From Gracilibacillus dipsosauri (lineage in GTDB: Bacteria > Bacillota > Bacilli > Bacillales > Amphibacillaceae), in assembly GCF_003176895.1 (NCBI RefSeq), contig NZ_QGTD01000019.1, positions 1-64,000 of the forward strand: a stretch of DNA of 64,000 bases. The letters are read 5' to 3'. Positions 14,386-24,354 of the stretch are shown here, in pieces. Every line of letters starts with the position of its first letter. Position 1 is the stretch's first letter. The position numbers were made by a program, and so were the translations under genes. The notes under the pieces are model-generated. The model saw only the letters and a list, made by a program, of their open reading frames with translations. It was not told the DNA's origin and ran no database searches.

Positions 14386-16471
14386 CTTCTATCAGAATTG
14401 GTGTTTGGTATTGATATTTTTCTCCATTTGTCGTGATCACCGTGATATTTGCCACATAGCTCCCTTTAGCTGGTATCCTATCTTTCTTTAAGCTACCTTC
14501 GACCACTCCTTTTGACTGGTCGTTTAACTGTAAAATGGTTTCTTTAAATGCAAATGTTTTGTCATCATATAAATCAACCGTCACACTTTCTGCATCCTCT
14601 ACCATGTACAACTGATAGTGATACTGACCATCAAATGGTTCTAAGTAGAATTCAAGTCCCATTGCCATCGGAACATCAGCTGCTTCGGTCACATACAAGT
14701 AAGGTATCGGATGATCATTGAGATAAAGATAACCTTGCAGGAAAGGTTCTGCCTGCTGCTTTGCTTGAAGTATTGCTTCTATTTCGATCTCTTTCTTTTC
14801 CCCTGGCTGTAATGTAAAGGAGCTAGGCAAATGAAAACGCAAATCCTGTGATAGCTTTGGCTGTTGAAAGCTATAGCTGATAGGCTGATCTCCTATATTC
14901 TCCACTATCATGGAATGGCTGCTTCGTTCAAGGATAGCACCACTTTTCCCAAGCTGGACAAAGGAGTGATATAGTAATGTATCTGTATTAATTGCTTCAC
15001 CTATATCAACCTTTCCCGCTCCTTGCTCTGTTGGAAGAAAGCTTTCTAGTGGATCAGCTGTGGTTAATAAGGCTGCTTTCAACTGTTGAGGTGTCCAATC
15101 TGGATGTGCTTCTTTTAACAATGCTAATATTCCTGCTACATGAGGGGCGGCCATACTTGTCCCATTAAGACTTTGATAGCCATTTGGTACAGTACTCATG
15201 ATGCTTGCACCAGGTGCCACTACCTCTGGCTTTATTGCCCAATTGACTGTCACGGGTCCTCTTGAACTAAAATCTGTTACGGTATCTTGAATTTTTTCAT
15301 GCTTGATTTCCAAATAAGAGCCATGGGCATTCTTCAACCATTCACCTGTTTCCTTGGAAATACCAGCAACCGGAATACTTATCTCTGCTTCGATCGCTCC
15401 TTGAAAGCTTTCTTCCTCATTATTAGCAATTAATAATGCTTTTGCTCCCCTTTTTTCAGCTTCTATGGCTAGTTTTGTGAAAGGTTGTTTTCCACGGTCG
15501 ACGATTAAAATGCTATCCATCGGTAATTTGTCTTTTGCTCTATCCTCGTGAGCTATACGTAGATCTCGCTCCAATGCCCAAGGAGGCGCACCTTGCATTG
15601 GCCAAAGCTCTATTTTTTTTTCTAAAAAACGATCGTATAAGTAGGGATGCTCGATTTGTGGTGTAGAGGCACCAACGGCAATGACACTATCGGCTGTTGC
15701 AGGCGATCCAACTGTCCATGGGTCTGGCCCTGTGTTACCATTGGCAATTACAACGGTAACACCTTGTTCCGTGGCACGGTTAACCGCTATCGATGTTGGC
15801 CAATCAGGTCCATTAATGGTGTTACCTAAAGATAGGTTAATGATGTCCATCTTATCTTCTACTGCTTGCTCAATTGCTGCCATTACTTGTACGGAGGTCC
15901 CAGTTCCACCTGGGCCTAATGCACGATATCCATATAGTTCAGCTTCTGGCGCAACTCCTTTCATTTCTCCATTTGCTGCAATAATTCCGGCTACATGGGT
16001 TCCGTGCAAGGTAGGTATGCCCTGTTCTTCTGTTGTTTCCATCGGATCTTGATCGAAATCAACGAGATCATAGCCACCCTTATAGCTTTTTCGGAGATCG
16101 GGATGGGTGTAGTCAATGCCTGTGTCAATCACCCCGACTTTTACACCATCACCTGTATATGGTAGGTTTTCTGGTAGAAGAAAAGGGACACTTTGATTAA
16201 TCGTTTCCTTTGTTTCCAGCGCTTGATATTTTTGAACTGGATAGCTTTGTTTAAATAGCCCTCTGTTTTTCAGTTTTTTTAACGTACGATTATCTGCCTT
16301 AATCGCAATACCATTAAAAATCGTGTCATAAATATGTAGTATCTCTACTCGTGGGTAATAGGTTTCCATTTCCTCAGCAATCTCATGTGGATTATCCTCT
16401 ACTTCGATGATAAATGATTGCTCTTGTTGCTCAGGTTGTACTATCAATGTCATTAATAACCACCAAATCAT
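14366..16471 (-). CDS. S8 subtilisin-like serine protease with PA insert, Vpr-like
   Basis: A secreted or surface serine endopeptidase. The 701-residue product has the catalytic triad Asp116 (VIDTGID), His156 (HGTHVAG) and Ser439 (GTSMAAPHVAG), with the oxyanion Asn246. A protease-associated domain is inserted at about 285-395, the layout of Bacillus Vpr (806 residues), and a C-terminal domain of about 220 residues follows. The N-terminus is only a short hydrophobic stretch (about 2-12) with little positive charge, so the signal peptide is atypical. AAGGAG RBS. B. subtilis has no protease between mnaA and the atp operon. A palindrome sits just upstream of the RBS. Confidence 0.88.
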   Translation of the reverse strand: MIWWLLMTLIVQPEQQEQSFIIEVEDNPHEIAEEMETYYPRVEILHIYDTIFNGIAIKADNRTLKKLKNRGLFKQSYPVQKYQALETKETINQSVPFLLPENLPYTGDGVKVGVIDTGIDYTHPDLRKSYKGGYDLVDFDQDPMETTEEQGIPTLHGTHVAGIIAANGEMKGVAPEAELYGYRALGPGGTGTSVQVMAAIEQAVEDKMDIINLSLGNTINGPDWPTSIAVNRATEQGVTVVIANGNTGPDPWTVGSPATADSVIAVGASTPQIEHPYLYDRFLEKKIELWPMQGAPPWALERDLRIAHEDRAKDKLPMDSILIVDRGKQPFTKLAIEAEKRGAKALLIANNEEESFQGAIEAEISIPVAGISKETGEWLKNAHGSYLEIKHEKIQDTVTDFSSRGPVTVNWAIKPEVVAPGASIMSTVPNGYQSLNGTSMAAPHVAGILALLKEAHPDWTPQQLKAALLTTADPLESFLPTEQGAGKVDIGEAINTDTLLYHSFVQLGKSGAILERSSHSMIVENIGDQPISYSFQQPKLSQDLRFHLPSSFTLQPGEKKEIEIEAILQAKQQAEPFLQGYLYLNDHPIPYLYVTEAADVPMAMGLEFYLEPFDGQYHYQLYMVEDAESVTVDLYDDKTFAFKETILQLNDQSKGVVEGSLKKDRIPAKGSYVANITVITTNGEKYQYQTPILIEDTLRQE

Positions 16472-16485
16472 GTCACGCCAACTCC

Positions 16486-16510
16486 TTATGTACCACTAGT
16501 GTGTACATAA
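16486..16510. promoter_or_regulatory. 25-nt palindrome in the leader of the S8 protease gene
   Basis: TTATGTAC at 16486-16493 and GTACATAA at 16503-16510 are perfect inverted copies around a CACTAGTGT centre. It overlaps the region just 5' of the protease RBS, where a bound repressor would block transcription. No known regulator's box is recognised. Confidence 0.4.
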
Positions 16511-16543
16511 ATAACAATTCTATGATGTTTTTTTCCATTAGAA

Positions 16544-16568
16544 AAAGCCCCGAAAAAATCGGGACTTT
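16544..16568 (-). terminator. Intrinsic terminator of mnaA
   Basis: A 10-bp stem with one mismatch (16544-16553 with 16559-16568) overlapping the mnaA stop, with TTTTTC on the minus strand. Confidence 0.75.
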
Positions 16569-17706
16569 AGAATGGTTTTGGCTTTTCTGTTGTTTGATTG
16601 AAAAAGTAGCGGATCGCATCAGCTATTCGCTCAGATGCTTTTCCGTCTCCATATGGATTAGAAGCACGTGCCATTTTGCGGTGGGCCTCTTCGTCTGATA
16701 GGAGCTCATGTGCAAGGTTAAATATGTTATCCTCTTCTGTTCCGGCAAGTTTTAATGTGCCTGCCTCAATACCCTCTGGGCGTTCTGTTGTATCTCTTAG
16801 TACAAGTACTGGCACTCCTAAGGATGGAGCTTCCTCTTGTACCCCGCCTGAATCGGTTAGGATAAGGTGTGCTCTTGAAGCAAAGTTATGGAAATCAACC
16901 ACACCTAATGGCTCAATTAGCGAAATGCGTGGATCATCGCCTAGAATTTCTTTTGCCGTTTCTTGTACAACAGGGTTTAAGTGAACAGGATAAACAACAT
17001 GGATATCTTCGTGCTCATCCACTAATCGTTTAATGGCACGGAACATTTGTTGCATATTTTGACCTAAATTCTCACGACGGTGTGCGGTCATGAGAACGAG
17101 ACGCTTACTTCCCACTTGTTCCAATACAGGATGTGTATAATCCTCGCTTACTGTAGTAGATAATGCATCAATTGCTGTATTACCAGTAATGAAAATAGTA
17201 TCTTCTTTTTTATTTTCATTTAAGAGGTTTTGCTTTGATTTTGTCGTTGGTGAGAAATGAAGATCTGCCATAACGCCTGTTAGTTGACGGTTCATTTCTT
17301 CTGGATATGGGGAGTACTTGTCCCATGTCCTTAAACCTGCCTCCACATGTCCAACTGCAATTTGATTATAGTAGGCAGCCAGTGATGCAGCAAAGGTTGT
17401 CGTAGTATCTCCGTGAACAAGCACGATATCAGGCTTCGTTTCTTGCATCACTTGATCTAGCCCTTCTAGTGCTCTTGTCGTAATCTGCGCTAATGTTTGT
17501 CTTGCTTTCATAATATTTAAATCATGATCTGGGGTTACTTGAAAAATATCAAGCACTTGGTCCAACATTTCGCGGTGCTGTGCTGTTACCGTTACAATCG
17601 ACTCAAATTGTTCAGGACGTTTTTGTAATTCTAATACAAGTGGTGCCATCTTGATTGCTTCTGGTCTCGTTCCGAAAATAGACATCACTTTAATTGGCTT
17701 TGACAT
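16567..17706 (-). CDS. mnaA: UDP-N-acetylglucosamine 2-epimerase (non-hydrolysing)
   Basis: Interconverts UDP-GlcNAc and UDP-ManNAc, supplying ManNAc for wall teichoic acid linkage units. The 379-residue product has the family motifs FGTRPEAIKMAPLV at the N-terminus, GTVTAQHREMLDQVL, VHGDTTTTFA, the catalytic-region VGHVEAGLRT and the C-terminal LTDSGGVQEEAP. ATG start. It lies 24 bp after upp and is likely co-transcribed with it. Confidence 0.95.
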   Translation of the reverse strand: MSKPIKVMSIFGTRPEAIKMAPLVLELQKRPEQFESIVTVTAQHREMLDQVLDIFQVTPDHDLNIMKARQTLAQITTRALEGLDQVMQETKPDIVLVHGDTTTTFAASLAAYYNQIAVGHVEAGLRTWDKYSPYPEEMNRQLTGVMADLHFSPTTKSKQNLLNENKKEDTIFITGNTAIDALSTTVSEDYTHPVLEQVGSKRLVLMTAHRRENLGQNMQQMFRAIKRLVDEHEDIHVVYPVHLNPVVQETAKEILGDDPRISLIEPLGVVDFHNFASRAHLILTDSGGVQEEAPSLGVPVLVLRDTTERPEGIEAGTLKLAGTEEDNIFNLAHELLSDEEAHRKMARASNPYGDGKASERIADAIRYFFNQTTEKPKPF

Positions 17707-17730
17707 TTTTATGATACTCCTTTTTATATG

Positions 17731-18408
<678 letters not shown>

Positions 18409-18504
18409 TCAAATTGTACTGAAAAAAGCAGATGCTTTCAAGTAAAACAAGAAATTCTTTGAGGTAGAGAGCGAGCGGGAGATGATTGCATTTGATTTTT
18501 GGGT

Positions 18505-18893
18505 TAAAATCCGCTTTGTAAAGCGATGGATGTACCTCAGATTGGGTGATGGCTTGATTGAAATGCGCTTAATTGGGAGGATAAACCTCAGGTTGACTTG
18601 AGGTATCAATTGAAATGCATTTTATAAGGCGGATAAACTTCAGGTTGGCTCGATGCCTCGATTGAAATGCATTTTATAGAGCGGATAAAACTCAGTTGGG
18701 CTTGATGCCTCGATTGAGATGCATTTTATATGGCGGATAAAACTCAGTTGGGCTTGATGCCTCGATTGAGATGCATTTTATAAGGCAGATAAACCTCAGG
18801 TTGGCTTGATGCCTCAATTGAAATGCATTTTATATGGCGGATAAAACTCAGTTGGGGCTTAATAACCTTGATTGAAATACGCTTTATATTCCT
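18505..18893. repeat. 52-bp tandem repeat array between upp and the NERD gene
   Basis: Unit anchors (ATTGAAATGC or close variants) lie at 18557, 18609, 18661, 18713, 18765, 18817 and 18871, a period of 52 with one 54. A further degenerate unit precedes them. Each unit contains TTTTATAxGGCGGATAAA, CTCAGTTGGGCTTGATGC and a pyrimidine-rich link. Units differ by several substitutions, so the array is not recent. It is homologous to the array at 47.7-48.0 kb. No RBS or ORF of note is inside. Confidence 0.95.
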
Positions 18894-18895
18894 TT

Positions 18896-19801
18896 TCATT
18901 TATAATAAGCCCATTGCTTGTCACTTTCTTTATGGAAATTTTTACCTAGAATTCTCTGGATTCTTTGCTTTGATATAATGAGATCACACCACTCTTGGAT
19001 CATCGTGGTTCTAACTTGCTCTTTTGGAAAAAGTAGCTTGAATTCTTTTACATTCCGCATAACTGCCTTTTCAATGGATTCCTTTGTTCCACAATTTTTG
19101 CAAATACAGTGATGACCTATTACAGAAAGGGAAAAAGCATGACAGTTGATGCAAGGTATACCTTTATGGAACTGATCGAATGTATAGGGAGGAATATTAG
19201 TTATTGGTGGTTTCTCAATATGCATAGTTTTTAAAAATTGTGCGACGTTATCTGATTGTCTCTTTAAAGGGGATGTCATTTTGTTTAGTTGCCGGATAAA
19301 CTGATTGATCTGAGTTGGCAGGATGATGGGTTTATTTAAAGGCGCTTGATATAGGGTAAATTCCGGATGAACAAAAACAACAAAGCCTTGGATGCGAATA
19401 TTATAGTGATGGGATTGGAGGAGTTGTCGGAGTAATGACTCACTTTTCTGGAGCTGCAGTAGGGGATCACTTACTTCTATTTGTTTTTTCATCTGCAGCT
19501 TTTCAGAATCATAGTAAAATTCTCCTTCAAAGTTTTTTATTTCGAATAAATAAATTTCATTTGCTAGTAGCAGGATCGCATCGATTTGAAAAAAATGGTT
19601 ATGATGTTTGAAGCGTAAGTCGTTTAAGAGATAGTGAGGACAGGTGAGCTGTTTCATGAGGGAGTCAAAATGCTTTTCTCCAGTATAGCCTTTTTGCATG
19701 CTTTTAAAATATTTCTTTTCTTTTTCTGATAAGCTTCGACGTCGATGGAGAGAGGAAAATATTCGCAGCTCATCAGGTTCTTCTCTTTCTTTAATAATCA
19801 T
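18896..19801 (-). CDS. NERD-domain protein with C-terminal zinc ribbon
   Basis: NERD (nuclease-related) domains resemble Holliday-junction-resolvase-like nucleases. The 301-residue product has the domain at about 30-150, with GYTGEKHFDSLM, a FQIDAILLLANEIYLFEIKN core (Asp and Glu-x-Lys as probable metal/catalytic residues) and a later helical region. Residues about 215-240 have CxxC and CxxC pairs (CINC, CKNC), a likely zinc ribbon. ATG at 19801 fits the RBS; a TTG three codons earlier is less likely. A decayed relative lies at 53448-54221. Target is unknown. Confidence 0.75.
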   Translation of the reverse strand: MIIKEREEPDELRIFSSLHRRRSLSEKEKKYFKSMQKGYTGEKHFDSLMKQLTCPHYLLNDLRFKHHNHFFQIDAILLLANEIYLFEIKNFEGEFYYDSEKLQMKKQIEVSDPLLQLQKSESLLRQLLQSHHYNIRIQGFVVFVHPEFTLYQAPLNKPIILPTQINQFIRQLNKMTSPLKRQSDNVAQFLKTMHIEKPPITNIPPYTFDQFHKGIPCINCHAFSLSVIGHHCICKNCGTKESIEKAVMRNVKEFKLLFPKEQVRTTMIQEWCDLIISKQRIQRILGKNFHKESDKQWAYYK

Positions 19802-19879
19802 TTTCCACAACCTTTCTATTATTATTTACATGGAGTTTAAACGAAGCATAGCCCGAAAGTCAAGCAAAGGCATATAAAA

Positions 19880-19902
19880 ACCCCTGCCATCATGACAAGG
19901 GT
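19880..19902 (-). terminator. Intrinsic terminator of glyA
   Basis: Stem of about 7 bp (ACCCTTG-type with CAGGGGT) followed by TTTTTA on the minus strand, right after the glyA stop. Confidence 0.7.
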
Positions 19903-19910
19903 CTTATTCA

Positions 19911-21149
19911 TTATCTTTGATAAAGAGGGAATTTTGCGGTTAATGCTTGCACTCTTTCTCTTGCTTCTTCTTGGACTTTTTCATCTTTTGTATTTTTTAA
20001 AGTAAGTGCGATGATTTTAGCTACCTCTTCCATCTCCGCCTCACGGAAACCGCGGCTTGTAACTGCAGCAGTACCAACACGTACACCACTTGTGACAAAT
20101 GGGCTCTCTGGATCGAATGGTATGGTGTTTTTGTTCGTTGTAATGCCTACATCGTCTAATGCTTTTTCTGCATCCTTACCAGTTAGATCAAGACCACGAA
20201 CATCTAATAGTAATAAATGGTTGTCCGTTCCATCTGAAACCGTGCGAATTCCTTCTGAACGTAATACTTCACCGAATCGTTTCGCATTTTTGATAATATT
20301 TTCACCATATTCTTTAAAAGAAGGTTGTAATGCTTCCTTCAATGCAACAGCTTTAGCTGCAATCACGTGCATTAAAGGGCCGCCTTGCATACCAGGAAAA
20401 ACGGTTTTATCAATTTGCTTGGCGAATTCTTCTTTACATAAAATCATTCCACCACGAGGGCCGCGTAACGTCTTATGTGTGGTAGTTGTCACAAAATGGG
20501 CATGAGGAACTGGGTCTGGATGCAATCCACCTGCCACTAAACCTGCAATGTGCGCCATGTCTACCATAAGATAGGCATCGACTGCATCGGCAATTTCACG
20601 GAATTTTTGAAAATCAATTTGTCGTGGATAGGCACTAGCACCTGCTACGATCAATTTCGGATTGACTTCTTTTGCTTTAGCCAAAACTTCCTCATAATCA
20701 ATTTGCTCTGACTCCTTATCCACACCATATTCCTCAAAGTTAAACAGCTTTCCACTGAAATTTACAGGACTTCCGTGTGTAAGGTGTCCACCATGACTTA
20801 AATTCATTCCAAGTACTGTATCTCCTGGCTCTAGGATGGTAAAATAGACAGCCATATTCGCCTGTGCACCTGAATGTGGCTGAACATTAACATGCTCTGC
20901 ACCAAATAATTCTTTGGCACGATTACGCGCAAGATCCTCTGCTACATCCACATGCTCACAGCCACCGTAGTAACGTTTACCAGGATATCCTTCGGCATAT
21001 TTATTCGTTAGTACAGAACCTTGCGCCTCCATTACTGCTTCAGATACAAAGTTCTCTGATGCGATCAATTCAATTTTGTCATTTTGTCGCTTTCTTTCAT
21101 CTTCCATCGATTGGAAAAGTTCTGGATCAAAGTTTTTAAGATGCTCCAT
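19911..21149 (-). CDS. glyA: Serine hydroxymethyltransferase
   Basis: PLP enzyme that converts serine and THF to glycine and methylene-THF. The 412-residue product has the PLP lysine Lys226 in [14 protein letters not shown], and the N-terminal [11 protein letters not shown] and [13 protein letters not shown] motifs. ATG start. A pair of inverted CGAA boxes upstream resembles the PurR sites known at B. subtilis glyA. Confidence 0.97.
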   Translation of the reverse strand: MEHLKNFDPELFQSMEDERKRQNDKIELIASENFVSEAVMEAQGSVLTNKYAEGYPGKRYYGGCEHVDVAEDLARNRAKELFGAEHVNVQPHSGAQANMAVYFTILEPGDTVLGMNLSHGGHLTHGSPVNFSGKLFNFEEYGVDKESEQIDYEEVLAKAKEVNPKLIVAGASAYPRQIDFQKFREIADAVDAYLMVDMAHIAGLVAGGLHPDPVPHAHFVTTTTHKTLRGPRGGMILCKEEFAKQIDKTVFPGMQGGPLMHVIAAKAVALKEALQPSFKEYGENIIKNAKRFGEVLRSEGIRTVSDGTDNHLLLLDVRGLDLTGKDAEKALDDVGITTNKNTIPFDPESPFVTSGVRVGTAAVTSRGFREAEMEEVAKIIALTLKNTKDEKVQEEARERVQALTAKFPLYQR

Positions 21150-21190
21150 CGTTTGCTCCCCCTAAATCCGTTTTGGTTATCAGATGATTC

Positions 21191-21224
21191 TTAACGAAGA
21201 TATCTCGCAGAAACATTCGTTTTT
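21191..21224. promoter_or_regulatory. Candidate PurR box pair upstream of glyA
   Basis: TTAACGAAGAT at 21191-21201 and, on the other strand, AAAAACGAATGTTT at 21211-21224 form two inverted AWWWCCGAACWWT-like boxes with their CGAA cores 18 bp apart. Each box has about two mismatches to the consensus. B. subtilis glyA belongs to the PurR regulon; here the site is inference. Confidence 0.4.
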
Positions 21225-21294
21225 ACCTAAATCTATTTCTAAAATAACATTATTTGTGAATTATTTCTAGTCCTTTTACGAATAAATTGAACAA

Positions 21295-21336
21295 AACACG
21301 CACCTTTATTCGTGATTTACTTTAAAGGCGCATGTT
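21295..21336 (-). terminator. Intrinsic terminator of ywlG
   Basis: A 14-bp stem with two mismatches or wobble pairs (21295-21308 with 21323-21336), 14-nt loop, GTTTTGTT on the minus strand; 12 bp after the ywlG stop. Confidence 0.8.
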
Positions 21337-21347
21337 TTTAAAATATT

Positions 21348-21902
21348 TCATTCGTATTTTGCTCTTGGGCCTCCGATTAACTTCGGCCTTGTCATTGCTT
21401 GATTTACCCTTGCACGTCCTATATATCGCTGTTTAAATCTGAGTGGTACCGCTACATGCTTTAAATGCATGCCAATCATCGTCTCACCAATATCCATACC
21501 CGCATCTGCTTGAATATGCTCCACCACTACAGCATCAGGAAGATGCTTATACGCATATGCTGCCATAGACCCTCCAGCGGTCCTCACTGGCACGACGGAG
21601 ACCTGACCTAAATTATGTTTCTGCATCACTTCTTTTTCGATAACGATGGCACGATTTAAATGCTCACAGCATTGAAAAGCTAAGTGAATACCAGTTTGTT
21701 CCTTGAAAAATTGTAATTCCCGAAAAATCATTTCCGCTATTTCTTCACTGCCTGAAGTTCCAATCCGTTCTCCCGCCACTTCACTTGTGGAACAACCAAC
21801 CAGAAAAACATCTCCTGGCTGTAAGATCTTAGACTCTCTCCACTCTGCCAGGATTTCACGTATATCTTGAGCCCATTGATCAAGCTGCATGCTGTGCTTC
21901 AC
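21348..21902 (-). CDS. ywlG: YwlG family protein (DUF436)
   Basis: A 184-residue cytoplasmic protein of a family (TIGR01440/DUF436) always found near glyA and rpiB in bacilli; function is not established. Conserved segments visible are [25 protein letters not shown] and [22 protein letters not shown]. The first GTG lies only 3 nt from the RBS; an ATG four codons later (21890) may be the true start. It follows rpiB by 12 bp. Confidence 0.85.
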   Translation of the reverse strand: MKHSMQLDQWAQDIREILAEWRESKILQPGDVFLVGCSTSEVAGERIGTSGSEEIAEMIFRELQFFKEQTGIHLAFQCCEHLNRAIVIEKEVMQKHNLGQVSVVPVRTAGGSMAAYAYKHLPDAVVVEHIQADAGMDIGETMIGMHLKHVAVPLRFKQRYIGRARVNQAMTRPKLIGGPRAKYE

Positions 21903-21914
21903 TTCCTATACGCT

Positions 21915-22355
21915 TTATTGATTTTCGTACTCTGTGACTTTGCCAATTCGATTCGCATGGCGACCACCTTGGAAATCTGTTCCGATCCATGTTTTAACAA
22001 TTTCACGAGCAAGTCCTGGACCGATCACGCGCTCTCCCATCGTAATCATATTGGAATCATTATGCTCTCGAGTTGCCTTTGCACTAAAAACATCATGCAC
22101 TAATGCCGCACGAACACCTTTTACCTTATTCGCAGCAATCGACATGCCAATTCCTGTTCCACAAATAAGAATACCACGATCAAATTCTCCGCTTGCTACT
22201 CGTTCTGCTGCTGGAATTCCATAATCAGGGTAATCAACAGAATCGGCACAGTTGCATCCAATATCTTCATATTCAATATTCAATTCTTCCAATAATGAAG
22301 CGATTTCCTTTGATAAATGGATTCCACCATGGTCTGATGCTAAAATGACCTTCAT
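21915..22355 (-). CDS. rpiB: Ribose-5-phosphate isomerase B family protein
   Basis: RpiB interconverts ribose-5-P and ribulose-5-P. The 146-residue Rossmann-like product starts with VILASDHGGIHLSKEI and has the anion-binding loop CGTGIGMSIAANK with the active-site Cys, and HNDSNMITMGERVIGPGLA. Length is normal. Same position as B. subtilis ywlF. Confidence 0.94.
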   Translation of the reverse strand: MKVILASDHGGIHLSKEIASLLEELNIEYEDIGCNCADSVDYPDYGIPAAERVASGEFDRGILICGTGIGMSIAANKVKGVRAALVHDVFSAKATREHNDSNMITMGERVIGPGLAREIVKTWIGTDFQGGRHANRIGKVTEYENQ

Positions 22356-22392
22356 GCGATACCAAACTCCCTCTTGTAAAAAAAAGTATTGT

Positions 22393-23688
22393 TTAGCTTA
22401 GCTTAAATTGCCCGATCTGATTTTTCAAGTTTTGTGCTTGTTTTTCTAAATTTATCGCTAAGCTCTCAAGATTTTCAGCAAAATCAGCTTGCTCCTCTAT
22501 CGTTGCTCTCATTTCCTCTGATCCTGCCGAGGTTTCCTCTGCAATTGCTGCTACATTTTGCGATTTTGCCTGCGTAGATTCCATTTCCTTCAATTGATCA
22601 TCCACTAGAGTAGAAATTTCCTTTATAGATTCAGCAACATTAAGAACAGAACCAGACATCTCATCGATTACAGCCGTTGTTTGCTCCCCTTTTGTCATTT
22701 CGTTTCTTGTTTCTTCCACTTGTTTTTGCATGGCATTCACGACACCTTTTACATCACTTTGCATATCCTTGATCAAATCAGAAATGCTCTGTACGGCCTG
22801 TGAGCTTTGATCTGCCAATTTTCGCACTTCCTCGGCAACTACCGCAAAGCCTTTGCCTTCTTCCCCAGCACGTGATGCCTCAATCGATGCATTTAAAGCC
22901 AATAAATTGGTCTGTTCACTAATGTCGCCAACGAGAGAAATAACATTCTCTACTTCTTTTGCTTTCTGTTGTAAGCGATGAACGTCCTGTAAAGCAATTT
23001 CTTGATTTTCGGCTATTTGAAGAATGCCTGTGATTAGACCATTGATAATTTGATTCGATTCTTGAAGCTGTTGAACCATTGCGTTCGATTTCTGCTGAGA
23101 GTCTCCTGCCTTTTCATCCACTTGACTAGCTAGCCTTGTGGAATGATCTACAGATTGCGCCGTTTCTTGAATAGCTTCAGAGGTTTCCTCAGCACCTGAG
23201 GATATTTGACTAATCGTTTGTTCCAAAGCTTCAGAGTGTAGCTTCGAACGTGAAGCTGCCTTTTTCATGTTTTGGACAGAATCAATCGTTTCTGTTGCAT
23301 GCTCATCAATATCTGTCAAAACAGACTTTAACTGAGTGACCATTTTTTGAAAAGCGATTGTCAATGCACCGATTTCGTCATCCTTTGCATCTGTTGTGTC
23401 CATTTCATGCTGCAAGTCTCCTTCTGCTACTTTAGTCGCAGCATTTTTCAATGTGACTAATGGTCGTGTAATAAAACCACCTGCTGCGAATGCTAAGATA
23501 CCTGACCAAATAATACCTAATAGTAATATTCCTAACACGTACCATGATTCTGGTATCTCCACAAATTCGTTGATGAATCCTTGCAAAAAGTAGATGAATA
23601 AAGCACTTGTTGAATAAGTAATAATTGCTAATAGAGTAGTAAATATCACTAATTTAAAACGTAGACTTTTCCCGCCTTTTTTCCCCAT
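22393..23688 (-). CDS. Methyl-accepting chemotaxis protein without a large sensor domain
   Basis: A 431-residue transducer. Two membrane helices at about 11-36 and 46-68 are joined by only about 10 residues, so there is no extracellular ligand-binding domain. A HAMP domain (about 69-120) and the signalling coiled coil follow, with the signature [20 protein letters not shown] and [13 protein letters not shown]. It may sense membrane state, energy or a cytoplasmic signal. It is inserted between rpiB and ywlE, where B. subtilis has no gene. ATG start. Confidence 0.9.
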   Translation of the reverse strand: MGKKGGKSLRFKLVIFTTLLAIITYSTSALFIYFLQGFINEFVEIPESWYVLGILLLGIIWSGILAFAAGGFITRPLVTLKNAATKVAEGDLQHEMDTTDAKDDEIGALTIAFQKMVTQLKSVLTDIDEHATETIDSVQNMKKAASRSKLHSEALEQTISQISSGAEETSEAIQETAQSVDHSTRLASQVDEKAGDSQQKSNAMVQQLQESNQIINGLITGILQIAENQEIALQDVHRLQQKAKEVENVISLVGDISEQTNLLALNASIEASRAGEEGKGFAVVAEEVRKLADQSSQAVQSISDLIKDMQSDVKGVVNAMQKQVEETRNEMTKGEQTTAVIDEMSGSVLNVAESIKEISTLVDDQLKEMESTQAKSQNVAAIAEETSAGSEEMRATIEEQADFAENLESLAINLEKQAQNLKNQIGQFKLS

Positions 23689-23714
23689 ACTGCCACACCC
23701 CTATTTATGACTAT

Positions 23715-24278
23715 TTAACTACTACTATTTTGCAACTTTTTTACTAATTTTGCAAGATAAATTGCTAGTTCATCATAAGTTTTTTTATAGGTTGTGACAT
23801 TTGAACCAAAAGGATCTGAAATATCGAGATCCTGCATCTTCTTTTCCCAGCTATTTATTTCGTCGATTAGTTCCTTTTGTTTCGCTGTATCCTTTTGGCA
23901 TTTGGCCTCTTCTAAGGAGGCATATGCCTTCGTAAGCTTTTTCCAAGCTACTTCTATTTCAGGATCCACATATTCCTTTAATGTAAAAATAGAGGGAGCA
24001 TGCTCCGGAAACTGTTGCTTCAAGCTATCACGATGAACGACTGTCATGGTTAATACAAGATCTGCCCAATCAAGCAATTCCGATGTTATTTGAGATGACT
24101 GGTGTTGATGCTTAATCCCTTTTTCATTTAATACTTGGATCGTTTCTGGTGATGCTGGATATCCATCTATTGCCATTAGCCCGGCAGACTTCACTTCATA
24201 ATCGGAAATATCCTTAAGAATGGCTTCTGCCATCGGACTTCTACATGTATTCCCTGTACAAACAAATAATATTTTCAT
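23715..24278 (-). CDS. ywlE: Low-molecular-weight phosphatase, YwlE-like protein-arginine phosphatase
   Basis: YwlE removes phosphate from arginine residues placed by McsB in the stress response. The product has the P-loop CTGNTCRS (Cys7), in which the Thr that gives arginine-phosphate specificity is kept, and the general-acid DPF motif late in the chain. It is 187 residues, against about 150 for B. subtilis YwlE; the extra residues (about 105-145, charged and helical) lie between VDPEIEV and SDPFG. Same neighbour (mntP) as in B. subtilis. Confidence 0.88.
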   Translation of the reverse strand: MKILFVCTGNTCRSPMAEAILKDISDYEVKSAGLMAIDGYPASPETIQVLNEKGIKHQHQSSQITSELLDWADLVLTMTVVHRDSLKQQFPEHAPSIFTLKEYVDPEIEVAWKKLTKAYASLEEAKCQKDTAKQKELIDEINSWEKKMQDLDISDPFGSNVTTYKKTYDELAIYLAKLVKKLQNSSS

Positions 24279-24354
24279 GTTTTACTTGATCCTCCATTGC
24301 TACAATGTCCAATCAGTTTCACTATATCATATTTTTGGAAAAGATGAGAAGTTG

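Noticed and set aside
18409-18609. 66-codon frame upstream of upp
   Set aside because: It runs through the start of the 52-bp repeat array, has no RBS, and its composition follows the repeat.
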